DNA from: Lachnospiraceae bacterium
GTDB lineage: Bacteria; Bacillota; Clostridia; Lachnospirales; Lachnospiraceae
Assembly: GCA_017622795.1 (NCBI GenBank)
Contig: JAGAQI010000086.1
Location: forward strand, 1-64,000
Direction: 5' to 3'
Length of the DNA stretch: 64,000 nt
The position numbers and the translations under genes are program-made. Positions within the stretch are counted from its first letter, which is position 1. Every line of letters begins with the position of its first letter. The notes beneath the pieces were generated by a model. It worked only from the letters and a program-made list of their open reading frames with translations, made no database searches and was not told the origin of the DNA. Shown here piece by piece: positions 6,714-16,414 of the stretch.

Positions 6714-8330
6714 ATGTTACAGCAACCGGATGTGATACAGTTCATTGAAGAAAACTTAAAAACCATTTTTGCTTATGCTTTATCCAGAGTGTCTAATAAA
6801 GAGGATGCGGAAGACTTAACTAACGATATTGTAGTTGCTATGCTGCAAAGCGCGGATAAACTACAAAATCAGGAGGCGTTTTACGGATATGTTTGGGGAA
6901 TAGCAGCAAATACTTATCGGAAGTTTCTGTATAAGAGAAACAGACGCAAACAGGAGGTATCTGCGGAGGAAATGCAGGAAGATGGAAATGAAAGCGGTTT
7001 TGATAAGTTGCCGGCAGAAGGTGATTTTGCGGAAGAACTGGCCGATAAGATGGCTCTGAAAGAAGATGTAGCAAAGCTTCATCGGGAAATCGCACTGTTG
7101 TCCAAGGAACACCGGGAATGTACCGTGGCCTATTATTTCGAGGAATTAACCTGTGCTGAGGTGGCAAAGCGACTTGGTATCTCTCTTGAAATGGTAAAGT
7201 ATTATTTGTTTAAAACAAGAAAAATTTTGAAAGAAGGTATCAGTATGGAACGTGAATTTGGAGAAAAGAGCTTTAAACCGGAACCATTTGAGTTTGTAAC
7301 AATTTTTGCGGATAATTTTAACCGGGAATATCATAATATGTTTAACCGGAAGCTTCCGGGGCAGATTTTGCTTTCGGCATATTATACTCCGATGTCAGTC
7401 AGGGAATTGGCAATTGAGCTTGGAGTGGCATCGGTTTATCTGGAGGACGAGCTGTCACTTCTGGAAAAGTATCATTTGATAGTGAAGAATTCCCATGGAA
7501 AGTATCAGACCAATCTTGTGATTTATACCGATGACTATACAAAGGAGTTTCAGCGGGAGGCAAGGAAGTTTGCAGTACCTGCAATGAAGAGCATTTTGCA
7601 GGCTTTAAAAGAAAAAGTGACCGATATCCGCAGTATCAATAAGTGTTGTGCCGTACTTTCCGAAGAGCGCCTTTTATGGGGACTTCTCTGGCCGATTATT
7701 CTTCTTGGAAACCAGCACTTTTCGGAAAAATATCCGGAACTTTCAAAAAAAGAAGAAATTTATCAGGGGGCAGCAGGAACCAATTATGGTACGGTAGAAA
7801 ACGAGTACGAAGGAAAGTATGGATGTTACACATTTGCGGGGTACAGCGGAATTGATGAAAATTATTATGCGGTGGCAGCGGATTTTGGTGTTCTTCCGGA
7901 GAAAAACAGATATTTTACCGGACAGGATAGGGAGGTATTCCGTAAAAAAATATACGAAACGGTTGCAGGAACATTAGAACCGGAATTCCTTATTTTCACT
8001 GAGAAAGAAGAGGATACATTGTGCAGGATTCTGGATTCTCTGTCAGATCAGATGACAGAGCTTTATGAAAAAATGTATGCCTGCGCCTGTGATATACTGA
8101 AGCAGCATGCACCGGAACAGGTGGCAGCGGTAACGGAGAGAATCGTGTTCCAGACGTTGTTGTTCCGTTGTGTCGGGTTATTCGGCGGATTTGCGGTAGA
8201 ATCAGGAGAACTGACTGTTCCGGAGGTAGAAGGACCGCTTGCTTTCTACGTCAGAGAGAACACAAAAGCTGTTATGAAAACCTGCGGACATAATACAGCT
8301 GCCATGAAGAGTGCAGAGAAAAGGGAGTAA
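6714..8330 (+). CDS. ECF-like sigma factor with a long C-terminal regulatory extension
   Basis: A 538-aa protein. The N-terminal part is a sigma-70-like factor: region 2 (YALSRVSNKEDAEDLTNDI through GIAANTYRKFLYKRNRR, about residues 18-80) and region 4 (LSKEHRECTVAYYFEELTCA, then EVAKRLGISLEMVKYYLFK, about 125-165). About 370 further residues follow. They begin with a winged-helix-like segment (MSVRELAIELGVASVYLEDE, then a LLEKYHLIV helix) and continue into an unrecognised domain. Normal ECF factors end near 180-200 aa, so the extension probably replaces an anti-sigma factor. ATG 6714 is used (GGAGAG 8 nt upstream); an earlier in-frame start at 6579 would span the mntP terminator. An extended -10 (TGCTATAAT) ends at 6655. 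Confidence 0.8.
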   Translation: MLQQPDVIQFIEENLKTIFAYALSRVSNKEDAEDLTNDIVVAMLQSADKLQNQEAFYGYVWGIAANTYRKFLYKRNRRKQEVSAEEMQEDGNESGFDKLPAEGDFAEELADKMALKEDVAKLHREIALLSKEHRECTVAYYFEELTCAEVAKRLGISLEMVKYYLFKTRKILKEGISMEREFGEKSFKPEPFEFVTIFADNFNREYHNMFNRKLPGQILLSAYYTPMSVRELAIELGVASVYLEDELSLLEKYHLIVKNSHGKYQTNLVIYTDDYTKEFQREARKFAVPAMKSILQALKEKVTDIRSINKCCAVLSEERLLWGLLWPIILLGNQHFSEKYPELSKKEEIYQGAAGTNYGTVENEYEGKYGCYTFAGYSGIDENYYAVAADFGVLPEKNRYFTGQDREVFRKKIYETVAGTLEPEFLIFTEKEEDTLCRILDSLSDQMTELYEKMYACACDILKQHAPEQVAAVTERIVFQTLLFRCVGLFGGFAVESGELTVPEVEGPLAFYVRENTKAVMKTCGHNTAAMKSAEKRE

Positions 8331-8332
8331 AA

Positions 8333-8375
8333 AGGAGGAGCGTTTCCGGCGAGAGGACCGGAGACGCTCCTTTGT
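8333..8375 (+). terminator. Strong terminator after the sigma factor gene
   Basis: A 14-bp GC-rich stem with one G-U pair (8336-8349 with 8358-8371) and an 8-nt loop, followed by TTTGT, immediately after the stop codon. Confidence 0.85.
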
Positions 8376-8525
8376 CATGCATTTATGGGAAAGAATTATT
8401 TGGTAAAAATGAAATTTTTTAAAATTTTTATGTAAAAGTAAGAAAAGTTGTAGTATACTGTATGGCAAAGAAAAGCATTGTTCATGGTAGATTTCACATA
8501 GAACCGACAACAGGGAGGACATAGT

Positions 8526-9293
8526 ATGCATAAAAAAGAATTCAAAGTACCGCATCACGGTAGAATCAGTGATTGTTTTTATTATAAGCCGGACAATATG
8601 CAGGAAGGAGACAAATGTCCGGTGGTGATTTTCAGCCACGGCTTCGATGGTTTTAAGCGTGATTTCAGAACGTCTGCCAAGTATTATGCCGGTGCAGGCA
8701 TCTGCGGGGTCTGTCACGGTTTTTGCGGTGGCGGGAGAAAGGACGAGGTCAGCGGCCTTTCCACCACAGAAATGAATCATTTTACGGAAATGGAGGATTT
8801 GATTTCCGTGATTGACGAGGTGACAAGCTGGGATTGGATTGATGAGACAAAAGTATTCCTGCTCGGCAGTAGCATGGGTGGCTTGGTTTCCGCTATGACC
8901 GCAGAAAAGTTAAAGGACAGAATCAGAGGTTTAATTTTGTTATTTCCGGCATTTTGTATGTTGGACAATCAGGAAACCCGTTTTCCGAAGCCGGAGCATA
9001 TGGAAGGTGATTTTGCCTTCTGGGGTGTGCCGCTGGGACACCAGTTTTTTGAAGTTTCCAAGGATTACATCATTTGGGAGCACTTAGGTTCCTTTGAGAA
9101 TCCGGTACTGTTTATGCATGGAACAGCGGACAATATTGTGCCGATTGCTTACAGCTATAAGGCAAAGGCGTTTTATAAGGATGCCAGATTGGAAACATTT
9201 TTAGATGAAAATCATGGCTTTACCAAGGAAGGAAACCGCCGTATGGAGGCCATGGGATTGTATTTTATCCATGATTGCTTAGGAAGGGAATAA
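8526..9293 (+). CDS. Alpha/beta hydrolase (esterase/dienelactone hydrolase-like)
   Basis: A 255-aa soluble serine hydrolase. The oxyanion region HGFDGFKRDF is followed by the nucleophile elbow GSSMGG (about residues 118-123). The acid is probably the Asp in HGTADNIVP and the base the His in LDENHGF. No signal peptide is present. Substrate is unknown; a short-chain ester or a carbohydrate acyl group is plausible. A promoter-like TAGTATACT lies at about 8452-8460. The DUF3237 gene follows within 4 nt. Confidence 0.85.
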   Translation: MHKKEFKVPHHGRISDCFYYKPDNMQEGDKCPVVIFSHGFDGFKRDFRTSAKYYAGAGICGVCHGFCGGGRKDEVSGLSTTEMNHFTEMEDLISVIDEVTSWDWIDETKVFLLGSSMGGLVSAMTAEKLKDRIRGLILLFPAFCMLDNQETRFPKPEHMEGDFAFWGVPLGHQFFEVSKDYIIWEHLGSFENPVLFMHGTADNIVPIAYSYKAKAFYKDARLETFLDENHGFTKEGNRRMEAMGLYFIHDCLGRE

Positions 9294-9297
9294 TGTG

Positions 9298-9684
9298 ATG
9301 GAAGTATTACGGGTTTATGTGAACGTAACAGGATGTCATGAAGTAGTATCAGGGGAAAGAACTATCCGGATGCTACCTTTTGAAGGCACCTGTGATGGTC
9401 CGTTTTTTAAAGGAAAGATTTTGTCCGGTGGGGTAGATACTCAAAAGGGATATGCTGACGGCACAGGAACATTATCTGCCAGATATATGATAGAGGGAAC
9501 GGATTGTGAGGGAAACTCTTGTAAGCTGTTTATAGAAAATAATGCGGAATTTAACTCCTATACTGTACCAACGATTCTTACGGACAGTCCGGTCCTCAAG
9601 TGGCTGGAAACAGCTAATCTGCAGGGCAGACTGGAATTTCCGGACGGTAAGTTAAATATTGTAATTGAGACAATAGAGGGATAA
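9298..9684 (+). CDS. DUF3237-family protein
   Basis: A 128-aa beta-rich protein matching the DUF3237 pattern: FEGTCDGPFFKGKILSGGVD, an ARYMIEGTD strand, an N-x-G/A turn and a terminal PVLKWLE. Its biochemical role is unknown. ATG 9298 is chosen over the overlapping GTG 9295 because GGAAGGG (9281-9288) is 9 nt from it. It sits between the hydrolase and the pseudouridine synthase gene in a tight operon; the next ATG follows its stop directly. Confidence 0.7.
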   Translation: MEVLRVYVNVTGCHEVVSGERTIRMLPFEGTCDGPFFKGKILSGGVDTQKGYADGTGTLSARYMIEGTDCEGNSCKLFIENNAEFNSYTVPTILTDSPVLKWLETANLQGRLEFPDGKLNIVIETIEG

Positions 9685-10287
9685 ATGTATCATTATTACA
9701 TGTTCAACAAACCCGTGGGTTGTGTCACCGCCAGAACAGATGACCGCTATCCTACGGTGATGGATTATTTTAAAGAACTGCATAATGAAAATTTGTCTCC
9801 GGTGGGACGCCTGGACCTGGAAACAGAGGGGCTTCTTATCATTACGGATGACGGTGTCTGGAACCAGCGGATGACCCGTCCCGAGTATGGTAAAGAAAAG
9901 TGCTATGCGTTTTTTGTGCTTGGCGAATTGACGGAAGAAAAGAAGCATAAACTGGAACAGGGAGTGACGGTCATCGGCTCGGATAAACTGACCGCACCGG
10001 CGAAACTGGAACTGACGGAGTTTACGGAGCTTCAGTATGTACTGCCGGAATTACCGGAGAGTTTACAGCAAAAATATGCCCACAATCGTCCGTTTCATCC
10101 GGTAACAAAGGGTAGAATCACTATTACGGAGGGAAGAAAGCGGCAAATCCGTCGTATGATGAAGGCAGTGGGCTGCCTTGTTATCTATTTGAAACGAATC
10201 TCCATGGGAGATATTATTTTAGACCCGGAACTTGCACCGGGAGAGTGGAAAGAAATAGAGCTGCCAAAATCGGCCAGTGAGGATTGA
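9685..10287 (+). CDS. RsuA/RluB-family pseudouridine synthase without S4 domain
   Basis: A 200-aa rRNA-modifying enzyme that isomerises uridine to pseudouridine. The catalytic Asp is in GRLDLETEGLL, and the conserved RQIRRMMKAVGC occurs near the C-terminus. The N-terminal S4 RNA-binding domain of RsuA/RluB is missing: the protein begins directly at YYMFNKPVG. Several short Firmicute homologues share this layout. The target uridine, 16S or 23S, cannot be assigned. Confidence 0.85.
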   Translation: MYHYYMFNKPVGCVTARTDDRYPTVMDYFKELHNENLSPVGRLDLETEGLLIITDDGVWNQRMTRPEYGKEKCYAFFVLGELTEEKKHKLEQGVTVIGSDKLTAPAKLELTEFTELQYVLPELPESLQQKYAHNRPFHPVTKGRITITEGRKRQIRRMMKAVGCLVIYLKRISMGDIILDPELAPGEWKEIELPKSASED

Positions 10288-10288
10288 T

Positions 10289-11086
10289 ATGAAAAAGGCA
10301 AAACTGACACCGTTAGAAAAAGAGTGGGGCAGGGTAGTAAACCAGGAGCTTGCTTACATCAGCAAACGGGCTGAAAAAACGGATTCCAAATTGAATCAGA
10401 TGTTGGAAAAGAGAATACCGGCAGGGTTGCAAAATACATTGGATACCGCTTTTGGTAAGGCGTTCCGTCTGGTATTTGAAAAAGGTACCGGTGTGATTGA
10501 AAAAACCTATAACAAAGATGAAATGAAAAAGAAGTATCAAATTAATGAGTATGCAGCCAAGGTGTACGGTAATAAAAAGGCATTAAAGACATTTTCCGGT
10601 AAAGCGAAGGGTGCCGGGGCAGGGAATTTGCTTATGTCAGGAGCAGCAGGTGTCGGCCTTGGTGTGCTTGGCATTGGTTTACCTGATATTGCTCTGTTTA
10701 CAGGTCTTATGCTAAAGGGAGTATATGAGATCGCCCTGAATTATGGTTTTGAATATGAGGATGAAGAAGAGAAAAGGTTTATACTTCTTTTAATTCGTGG
10801 TGCGTTAAGCTATGGAAAGGAACTGCAAAGCATTAACGAAGAACTGAACTTCTACATGGATTACGGTGCTTATGCCAAAGCAAGAAGTGTAGAAGAAGCA
10901 ATTAAGTCGGCAGCAGGCTGTTTATCCAAAGAGTTATTGTACATGAAATTTTTGCAGGGCATTCCGGTAGTAGGTGCTATCGGCGGAGCTTATGATGTCA
11001 TTTATATGAAACAGATTATGGAATATGCGGAGATAAAGTACCGCAGGAGATTCTATCTGCGGCAGAAGCGTAGCGGAATGAAATAG
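10289..11086 (+). CDS. EcsC family protein
   Basis: A 265-aa protein of the EcsC family. The glycine-rich amphipathic segment GAGAGNLLMSGAAGVGLGVL and the following IGLPDIALFTGLMLKGVYEI are characteristic. In Bacillus subtilis, EcsC is encoded with the EcsAB ABC transporter; here an ABC exporter pair follows 31 nt downstream, which may be a similar functional link. ATG 10289 follows GTGAGGA (10277-10283); the upstream GTG start at 10277 lies inside that RBS. No clear signal peptide. Confidence 0.75.
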   Translation: MKKAKLTPLEKEWGRVVNQELAYISKRAEKTDSKLNQMLEKRIPAGLQNTLDTAFGKAFRLVFEKGTGVIEKTYNKDEMKKKYQINEYAAKVYGNKKALKTFSGKAKGAGAGNLLMSGAAGVGLGVLGIGLPDIALFTGLMLKGVYEIALNYGFEYEDEEEKRFILLLIRGALSYGKELQSINEELNFYMDYGAYAKARSVEEAIKSAAGCLSKELLYMKFLQGIPVVGAIGGAYDVIYMKQIMEYAEIKYRRRFYLRQKRSGMK

Positions 11087-11117
11087 AACGAAGGAAGAGA
11101 GTCAAAGAGGTTACAGT

Positions 11118-12848
11118 ATGAAACTGATTTTTAAATATTTAAAACCATATTACGGCCGTATGCTGTTTGGACTTTTTGTCAAAATCTGCGGTACAGTGGC
11201 AGAACTGTTTATGCCATGGATTTTGGCCCATATTTTAGATAACGTGATTCCGGAAACAAAGCTTTCCGGCAGTATGAATAGCATGATTTTCTGGAGTCTG
11301 ATGATGCTTCTGATGGCAATTCTTGCCAGAAACTTCAATGTATTTGCAAACCGTAAAGCGGCAGAAGTTTCAAAAAATACAATTTTTATTCTGCGAAATG
11401 ATTTATTCAAAAAGATTCTCCATTTATCGGGAAAGCAGACAGATAAGGTCGGCATCCCATCCCTGATTTCAAGAATGACTACCGACACCTACAATATTCA
11501 TCATGCTATCAATATGATGCAACGTATGGGTGTCCGTGCGCCAATGATTATTCTTGGCGGCCTGGTGATTACTGCCACATTGGATCCGGTATTAACCCTG
11601 GTGCTGGCGGGAACTATGCCGTTTATTGTAGCGGTTATCGTAGTTATTTCCAAGAAAGGAATTCCGCTGTACGGTAAAGTGCAGCAATCCATTGATGTAA
11701 TGGTGCGGACCTTGCGTGAGGATGTGGCCGGTATCCGTGTTATTAAAGCGCTGTCAAAAAAAGAATATGAAAAGAAACGCTTCGAAAAAGCCAATGTGGA
11801 AGTTTCCGACAAGGAACTATTGGCTTCTGGTGTGATGGCTGCGTCCAGCCCACTCATTAACCTTTTTTTAAACATGGGCTTGACTTTAGTAGTAATTGTG
11901 GGGGCTTACCGGGTAAACGCGGGCCTTACCCAGGCGGGAAAAATAGTGGCATTTCTTACCTACTTTACGATGATTTCCAATGCGGTAATTGCGATTAACC
12001 GTATTTTTGTTATGTTTTCCAAAGCCTTGGCTTCTTCAGAGCGTGTAGGGCTAGTTCTGGATGCAGAGGATAATCTGCAGGTAGAAAAACTGCTGGGTTC
12101 TGCAAGTAATAATCGTTTGGAATTTAAGAATGTTTCTTTCAGCTATCAGGATGATTTAGACAAGCTGTGTCTGGAGAACGTAAGCTTTACGTTAAAACCG
12201 GGGGAAAACCTGGGCATTATCGGAGCTACCGGCTCCGGTAAAACAACGCTGCTTAATCTGCTGATGAGATTTTACGATGTGACGGAAGGTGAAATTTATA
12301 TTGACGGCAAGAATATCAAATCCTATCCGTTACAGGAACTCCGTCAAAAATTCGGTGTGGCATTCCAAAATGATGTGGTATTCCATGACACGGTACGGGA
12401 AAATATCAGTTTCGGCCGTGATTTAACGGATGAAAAAATTGTGGAAGCAGCAAAACAGGCCAATGCGTATGAGTTCATTATGGATAAAGAAGGCGGATTT
12501 GACCATGTGGCTGCCATTAAAGGCGCGGACTTCTCCGGCGGTCAGAAGCAGCGTATGCTGGTGGCAAGAGCACTGGCAGGAGATAACGGGTTTCTTTTGC
12601 TGGATGATGCTTCCTCTGCCCTGGATTATAAAACAGATGCTTATATCAGAAAGCAAATCCGGGAACATAAGAAAGGGATTACTACAGTGACCGTAGCCCA
12701 GAGAATCAGTTCTGTCATGCAGTCAGACTTAATTCTTGTTCTGGATGACGGAGCAGTTATCGGACAGGGAACCCACGAAGAACTGATGGAAACTTGTGAA
12801 ACTTACCGGGAAATTTATAAATCCCAAATGGGAGGGGTGAATAACTAA
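11118..12848 (+). CDS. ABC exporter half-transporter, degenerate-site subunit
   Basis: A 576-aa type IV ABC half-transporter: six N-terminal membrane helices (about 1-310) then a nucleotide-binding domain. Walker A is GATGSGKTT, the signature FSGGQKQR is canonical, but Walker B reads LLLDDASSALD, with Asp in place of the catalytic Glu. This is the degenerate-site pattern of heterodimeric exporters such as TM287/288. It overlaps the next gene by 1 nt (TAATG), which strongly implies a heterodimer. Likely a drug, lipid or peptide exporter; cargo unknown. Confidence 0.9.
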   Translation: MKLIFKYLKPYYGRMLFGLFVKICGTVAELFMPWILAHILDNVIPETKLSGSMNSMIFWSLMMLLMAILARNFNVFANRKAAEVSKNTIFILRNDLFKKILHLSGKQTDKVGIPSLISRMTTDTYNIHHAINMMQRMGVRAPMIILGGLVITATLDPVLTLVLAGTMPFIVAVIVVISKKGIPLYGKVQQSIDVMVRTLREDVAGIRVIKALSKKEYEKKRFEKANVEVSDKELLASGVMAASSPLINLFLNMGLTLVVIVGAYRVNAGLTQAGKIVAFLTYFTMISNAVIAINRIFVMFSKALASSERVGLVLDAEDNLQVEKLLGSASNNRLEFKNVSFSYQDDLDKLCLENVSFTLKPGENLGIIGATGSGKTTLLNLLMRFYDVTEGEIYIDGKNIKSYPLQELRQKFGVAFQNDVVFHDTVRENISFGRDLTDEKIVEAAKQANAYEFIMDKEGGFDHVAAIKGADFSGGQKQRMLVARALAGDNGFLLLDDASSALDYKTDAYIRKQIREHKKGITTVTVAQRISSVMQSDLILVLDDGAVIGQGTHEELMETCETYREIYKSQMGGVNN

Positions 12849-14632
12849 TGGCGGCACCGGGACCGAAGACTCCCGCATCCAAGAAGTATGAACGGGCAAG
12901 AGACCCGAAAAAAGCACTTCGCGGGTTGTGGGGCTATTTAAAATTATATCAATGGCTGCTGCTTGCGGCAATATTGCTTACTTTTGCAGGAAACGGTCTG
13001 GCATTGGTGGGACCGATGCTGTCGGGTAAGGCAATCGATGCTATTGTAGGAATCGGAAAAGTAGATTTTGAAACAGTATTTTATTATGCCGGCTGGATGG
13101 TTATTTTCTATGCGGCATCTTCCGCGCTTTCCTACGGACTGGCACTTCTTATGCGTACTATCACCCAGAAAACCGTAAGGAAAATGCGGCAGGACGTGTT
13201 TGATAAGCTGATGGAACTTCAGGTGGGGTATTTTGATACTCATTTATCCGGTGATATTATCAGCCGTATTTCTTATGATATCGATGTGATTAACACATCC
13301 CTTTCCAATGATGTGGTGCAGATTTGTGCCAGTGTGGTAACCGTTACCGGCTCCTTTATTATGATGGTTATTATTGCGCCGTCTCTGGTGGTGGTTATGC
13401 TGATTACTATTCCGATGTCTATTTTGTATACCAGATACATGACAAAGAAAACAAGACCCCGGTATTCTAAACGTTCGGCTAAGCTTGGTGAAATGAACGG
13501 TTTTGTAGAAGAAATGATTACCGGGCAGAAGGTAATCCAGGCTTATGCCAGGGAAGAAGTTATGGAGAATCGGTTTTACGATGTGAACAAAGCTGCTATG
13601 GATGCCTACTATGATGCGGATTATATGAATGCCACGATGGGACCTACCGTTAACTTTATTAATAACCTTTCCCTGACTCTGGTGACGGTATTTGGAGCGT
13701 TGCTTTATTTAAGGGGTACCTTGTCCATTGGTAATATTTCCTCCTTCGTACAGTATTCCAGAAAGTTTTCCGGCCCGATTAACGAAGTGGCAAATATTGC
13801 TGGGGAAATCCAGTCTGCTCTTGCCGCCGCAGAGCGCGTGTTCCGTGTGCTTTCTGAAGAGGAGGAAGTGGCGGATGTTTACGGAGCTGTGGAACTGGAT
13901 ACGGTAGAAGGTCACGTGGAAATTCAGGATGTAACGTTTGGTTATAGTGAAGAAACACCGATTTTAAAAGACTTCTCGTTAGATGTGGAACCGGGAAAGC
14001 TGATTGCGGTTGTAGGACCGACCGGTGCAGGTAAGACCACACTGATAAACCTTCTGATGCGTTTCTATGATCCGCAGGAGGGAGAAATCCGTATCGACGG
14101 AAAAGAAAACCGGGAGATTAAGAGAGATGATTTACGGCGGGCCTATGCCATGGTGTTACAGGACACCTGGGTGTTCGGCGGAACTATTTTTGAAAATATT
14201 GCCTACGGAAAAGAAGATGCCACCATGGAGGAAGTAGTGGAAGCAGCGAAAGCGGCACATATTCATTCCTACATTAAGCGTTTGCCGGATGGATATAACA
14301 CCATTCTTACGGAAGACGGTGTCAATATTTCCAAGGGTCAGAAACAGCTGCTTACCATTGCAAGGGCCATGCTTTTGAATTCCAAAATGCTGATTTTGGA
14401 TGAAGCCACCTCCAATGTGGATACCCGCACGGAAATCCGTATCCAAAAGGCAATGGAAAAGCTGATGGAAGGCAAAACCTGTTTTATCATTGCCCATCGT
14501 CTGTCAACCATCCAGCATGCGGATATGATTCTGGTAGTGGATGACGGACAGATTGCAGAACGGGGTAATCATGAAGAACTGATTGCAAAAAAAGGATTTT
14601 ATTATAAGCTATATACTTCACAGTTTGAATAA
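12848..14632 (+). CDS. ABC exporter half-transporter, catalytic-site subunit
   Basis: A 594-aa partner of the preceding subunit. Six helices are followed by an NBD with Walker A GPTGAGKTT and a canonical Walker B with catalytic Glu (MLILDEATSNVD). Its signature is altered to ISKGQKQ rather than LSGGQ. Degenerate Walker B in one partner and degenerate signature in the other together form one inactive and one active ATP site. The start overlaps the upstream stop. Confidence 0.9.
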   Translation: MAAPGPKTPASKKYERARDPKKALRGLWGYLKLYQWLLLAAILLTFAGNGLALVGPMLSGKAIDAIVGIGKVDFETVFYYAGWMVIFYAASSALSYGLALLMRTITQKTVRKMRQDVFDKLMELQVGYFDTHLSGDIISRISYDIDVINTSLSNDVVQICASVVTVTGSFIMMVIIAPSLVVVMLITIPMSILYTRYMTKKTRPRYSKRSAKLGEMNGFVEEMITGQKVIQAYAREEVMENRFYDVNKAAMDAYYDADYMNATMGPTVNFINNLSLTLVTVFGALLYLRGTLSIGNISSFVQYSRKFSGPINEVANIAGEIQSALAAAERVFRVLSEEEEVADVYGAVELDTVEGHVEIQDVTFGYSEETPILKDFSLDVEPGKLIAVVGPTGAGKTTLINLLMRFYDPQEGEIRIDGKENREIKRDDLRRAYAMVLQDTWVFGGTIFENIAYGKEDATMEEVVEAAKAAHIHSYIKRLPDGYNTILTEDGVNISKGQKQLLTIARAMLLNSKMLILDEATSNVDTRTEIRIQKAMEKLMEGKTCFIIAHRLSTIQHADMILVVDDGQIAERGNHEELIAKKGFYYKLYTSQFE

Positions 14633-14685
14633 AATGTGCTATACTATAAGTTGATGACTACAGTAGAAAGGCCAGGAACATTACG

Positions 14686-15630
14686 TTGAGAGAAATTTTA
14701 TTTTTAAAGCCAGTCTTTAAGCAAATGATTTGGGGCGGCAACCGGATGGCATCGGAATACGGGTATGACATTCCGGGCGATAATACCGGGGAGTGCTGGG
14801 CAATCAGTGCCCATGCAAACGGTGACGGCACCATATGCGGAGGCACCTATGACGGTGTCAATTTAAGCACACTGTACAAAGAACACAGAGAATTATTCGG
14901 TAACAGCAAAGAAGAAGTATTTCCGCTGCTGATTAAAATAATTGATGCAAAGGCAGATCTTTCCATTCAGGTTCATCCGGATGATGCTTATGCAAATGTA
15001 AATGAAAACGGCTCTCTCGGAAAAACCGAATGCTGGTATATTTTAGACTGCGATGAAGATGCTACCATTGTTATCGGTCATAACGCAAAGGATAAAGCAG
15101 AACTTCGCAGCATGATAGAAGAAAACCGCTGGGACGAACTGATTTCCGTACGTCCGATTAAGAAGGGAGATTTCTTCCAAATTGAGCCGGGCACGGTTCA
15201 TGCCATTAAAGCAGGAACTCTTATTTTAGAAACCCAGCAGAGCAGTGATATTACGTATCGTTTATATGATTACGGCAGACTGCAAAACGGTAAGCCAAGA
15301 GAATTACATATTGAAAAGAGTATTGATGTCATCGAATGTCCGCACCGTGACAGAACGGCAGAAAACAAGTTTGACCGGGCAGGAGATGCCAGGGTACAAA
15401 CGATGGTGACCTGTCCGTTTTATACCGTAAAGAAAATCTGTTTAAAGGGAGAAGCAGAGCTTTCCATGGACGGTGACTATCAGTTATTCAGTGTAATCGA
15501 AGGAAACGGTACGGTAGACGGTACTCCGGTAAAGAAGGGGGACCATTTTATTTTACCAACCGGTTACGGAGTATATAAGCTTTCGGGAGAGATGGAGCTT
15601 ATGACATCTTTTACGAGAGGAGAACAATAA
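14686..15630 (+). CDS. manA: Mannose-6-phosphate isomerase, class I (short form)
   Basis: A 314-aa cytoplasmic Zn enzyme that interconverts mannose-6-P and fructose-6-P. Metal and active-site residues are visible in QVHPDDAYA, GKTECWYIL and PGTVHAIKAGT. It is the short Firmicute ManA/YvyI type. The start is TTG 14686, after AGGCCAGGA; no ATG lies close to this RBS, so a TTG start is the best choice. A -10-like TATACT occurs at about 14640-14645, so it has its own promoter. Confidence 0.9.
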   Translation: MREILFLKPVFKQMIWGGNRMASEYGYDIPGDNTGECWAISAHANGDGTICGGTYDGVNLSTLYKEHRELFGNSKEEVFPLLIKIIDAKADLSIQVHPDDAYANVNENGSLGKTECWYILDCDEDATIVIGHNAKDKAELRSMIEENRWDELISVRPIKKGDFFQIEPGTVHAIKAGTLILETQQSSDITYRLYDYGRLQNGKPRELHIEKSIDVIECPHRDRTAENKFDRAGDARVQTMVTCPFYTVKKICLKGEAELSMDGDYQLFSVIEGNGTVDGTPVKKGDHFILPTGYGVYKLSGEMELMTSFTRGEQ

Positions 15631-15633
15631 CAT

Positions 15634-16386
15634 ATGAATAACTGGTTAAATCCTGATAATAAATTTTTCACCTTTATGGGCAAGGTATTTGATACATTGG
15701 TATTAAATACGGTCTGGTTGCTGATATGTGTTCCGCTTCCTGTACTTACCGTGGTGTGGCTTGCTAAAACAGAAAACTTTCTTTTCCTGTTACTGACTGT
15801 TTTAACATTACTTCCCGTTGTACCGGCAAACACGGCATTGTATTATTCTGTTGTGAAATCTGTCCGCAGGGAAAGAAGCTATGCCATAAAAGAATTTTTC
15901 CGTTCCTTTATGAGAAATTTGAAACAGGGAGCTGTTTTTTCGGCAATTGCTATAGTTTTTGCGGTAGTACTTTATATTGATTTCCAGTACACATGGGGGC
16001 TTTTGGAAGCCCAGCAATCTTCCGGAAGTGTGTATTTGGGCGTATTTATTGTAATTACCCTGTTGTTTTGTGCAATGTATTCTTATGTGTGTCCGATTCT
16101 TTCCAGATTTGAAATGAAGACCACCGGAATATTAAAAACTGCTTTTGTTATGGCAGCAAGGCATTTACTCACTACGGTAGTACTGCTTGTTCTTTTGGTC
16201 GGCGTATTACTGGGATGTTATATTTTGCTTCCGGGTATGTTCTTTTTACCTGCAGCAGCAACCTTAGTAGCATCTTTCATGATTGAAAAAGTATTTAAGA
16301 AGTATATGCCGGAAAAAGAAGAACCGGAGTTTGATGCTGCCGGTGAAGAAATCGGACAGGAAAAAGATGAATGGTATTTAGAATAA
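15634..16386 (+). CDS. YesL-family (DUF624) membrane protein
   Basis: A 250-aa protein with about five to six predicted helices, beginning with NLFFxFMGK-like LNPDNKFFTFMGKVFDTLVL, the usual YesL start. In Bacillus, yesL lies in the rhamnogalacturonan utilisation cluster, and relatives often accompany carbohydrate genes. Here it sits between manA and glgB, 3 nt after manA, so co-transcription is likely. The molecular role is unknown. The C-terminal 40 residues are acidic and cytoplasmic. Confidence 0.75.
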   Translation: MNNWLNPDNKFFTFMGKVFDTLVLNTVWLLICVPLPVLTVVWLAKTENFLFLLLTVLTLLPVVPANTALYYSVVKSVRRERSYAIKEFFRSFMRNLKQGAVFSAIAIVFAVVLYIDFQYTWGLLEAQQSSGSVYLGVFIVITLLFCAMYSYVCPILSRFEMKTTGILKTAFVMAARHLLTTVVLLVLLVGVLLGCYILLPGMFFLPAAATLVASFMIEKVFKKYMPEKEEPEFDAAGEEIGQEKDEWYLE

Positions 16387-16414
16387 ATCCATAAGAGAAA
16401 GAGGAGGTAGTTGT

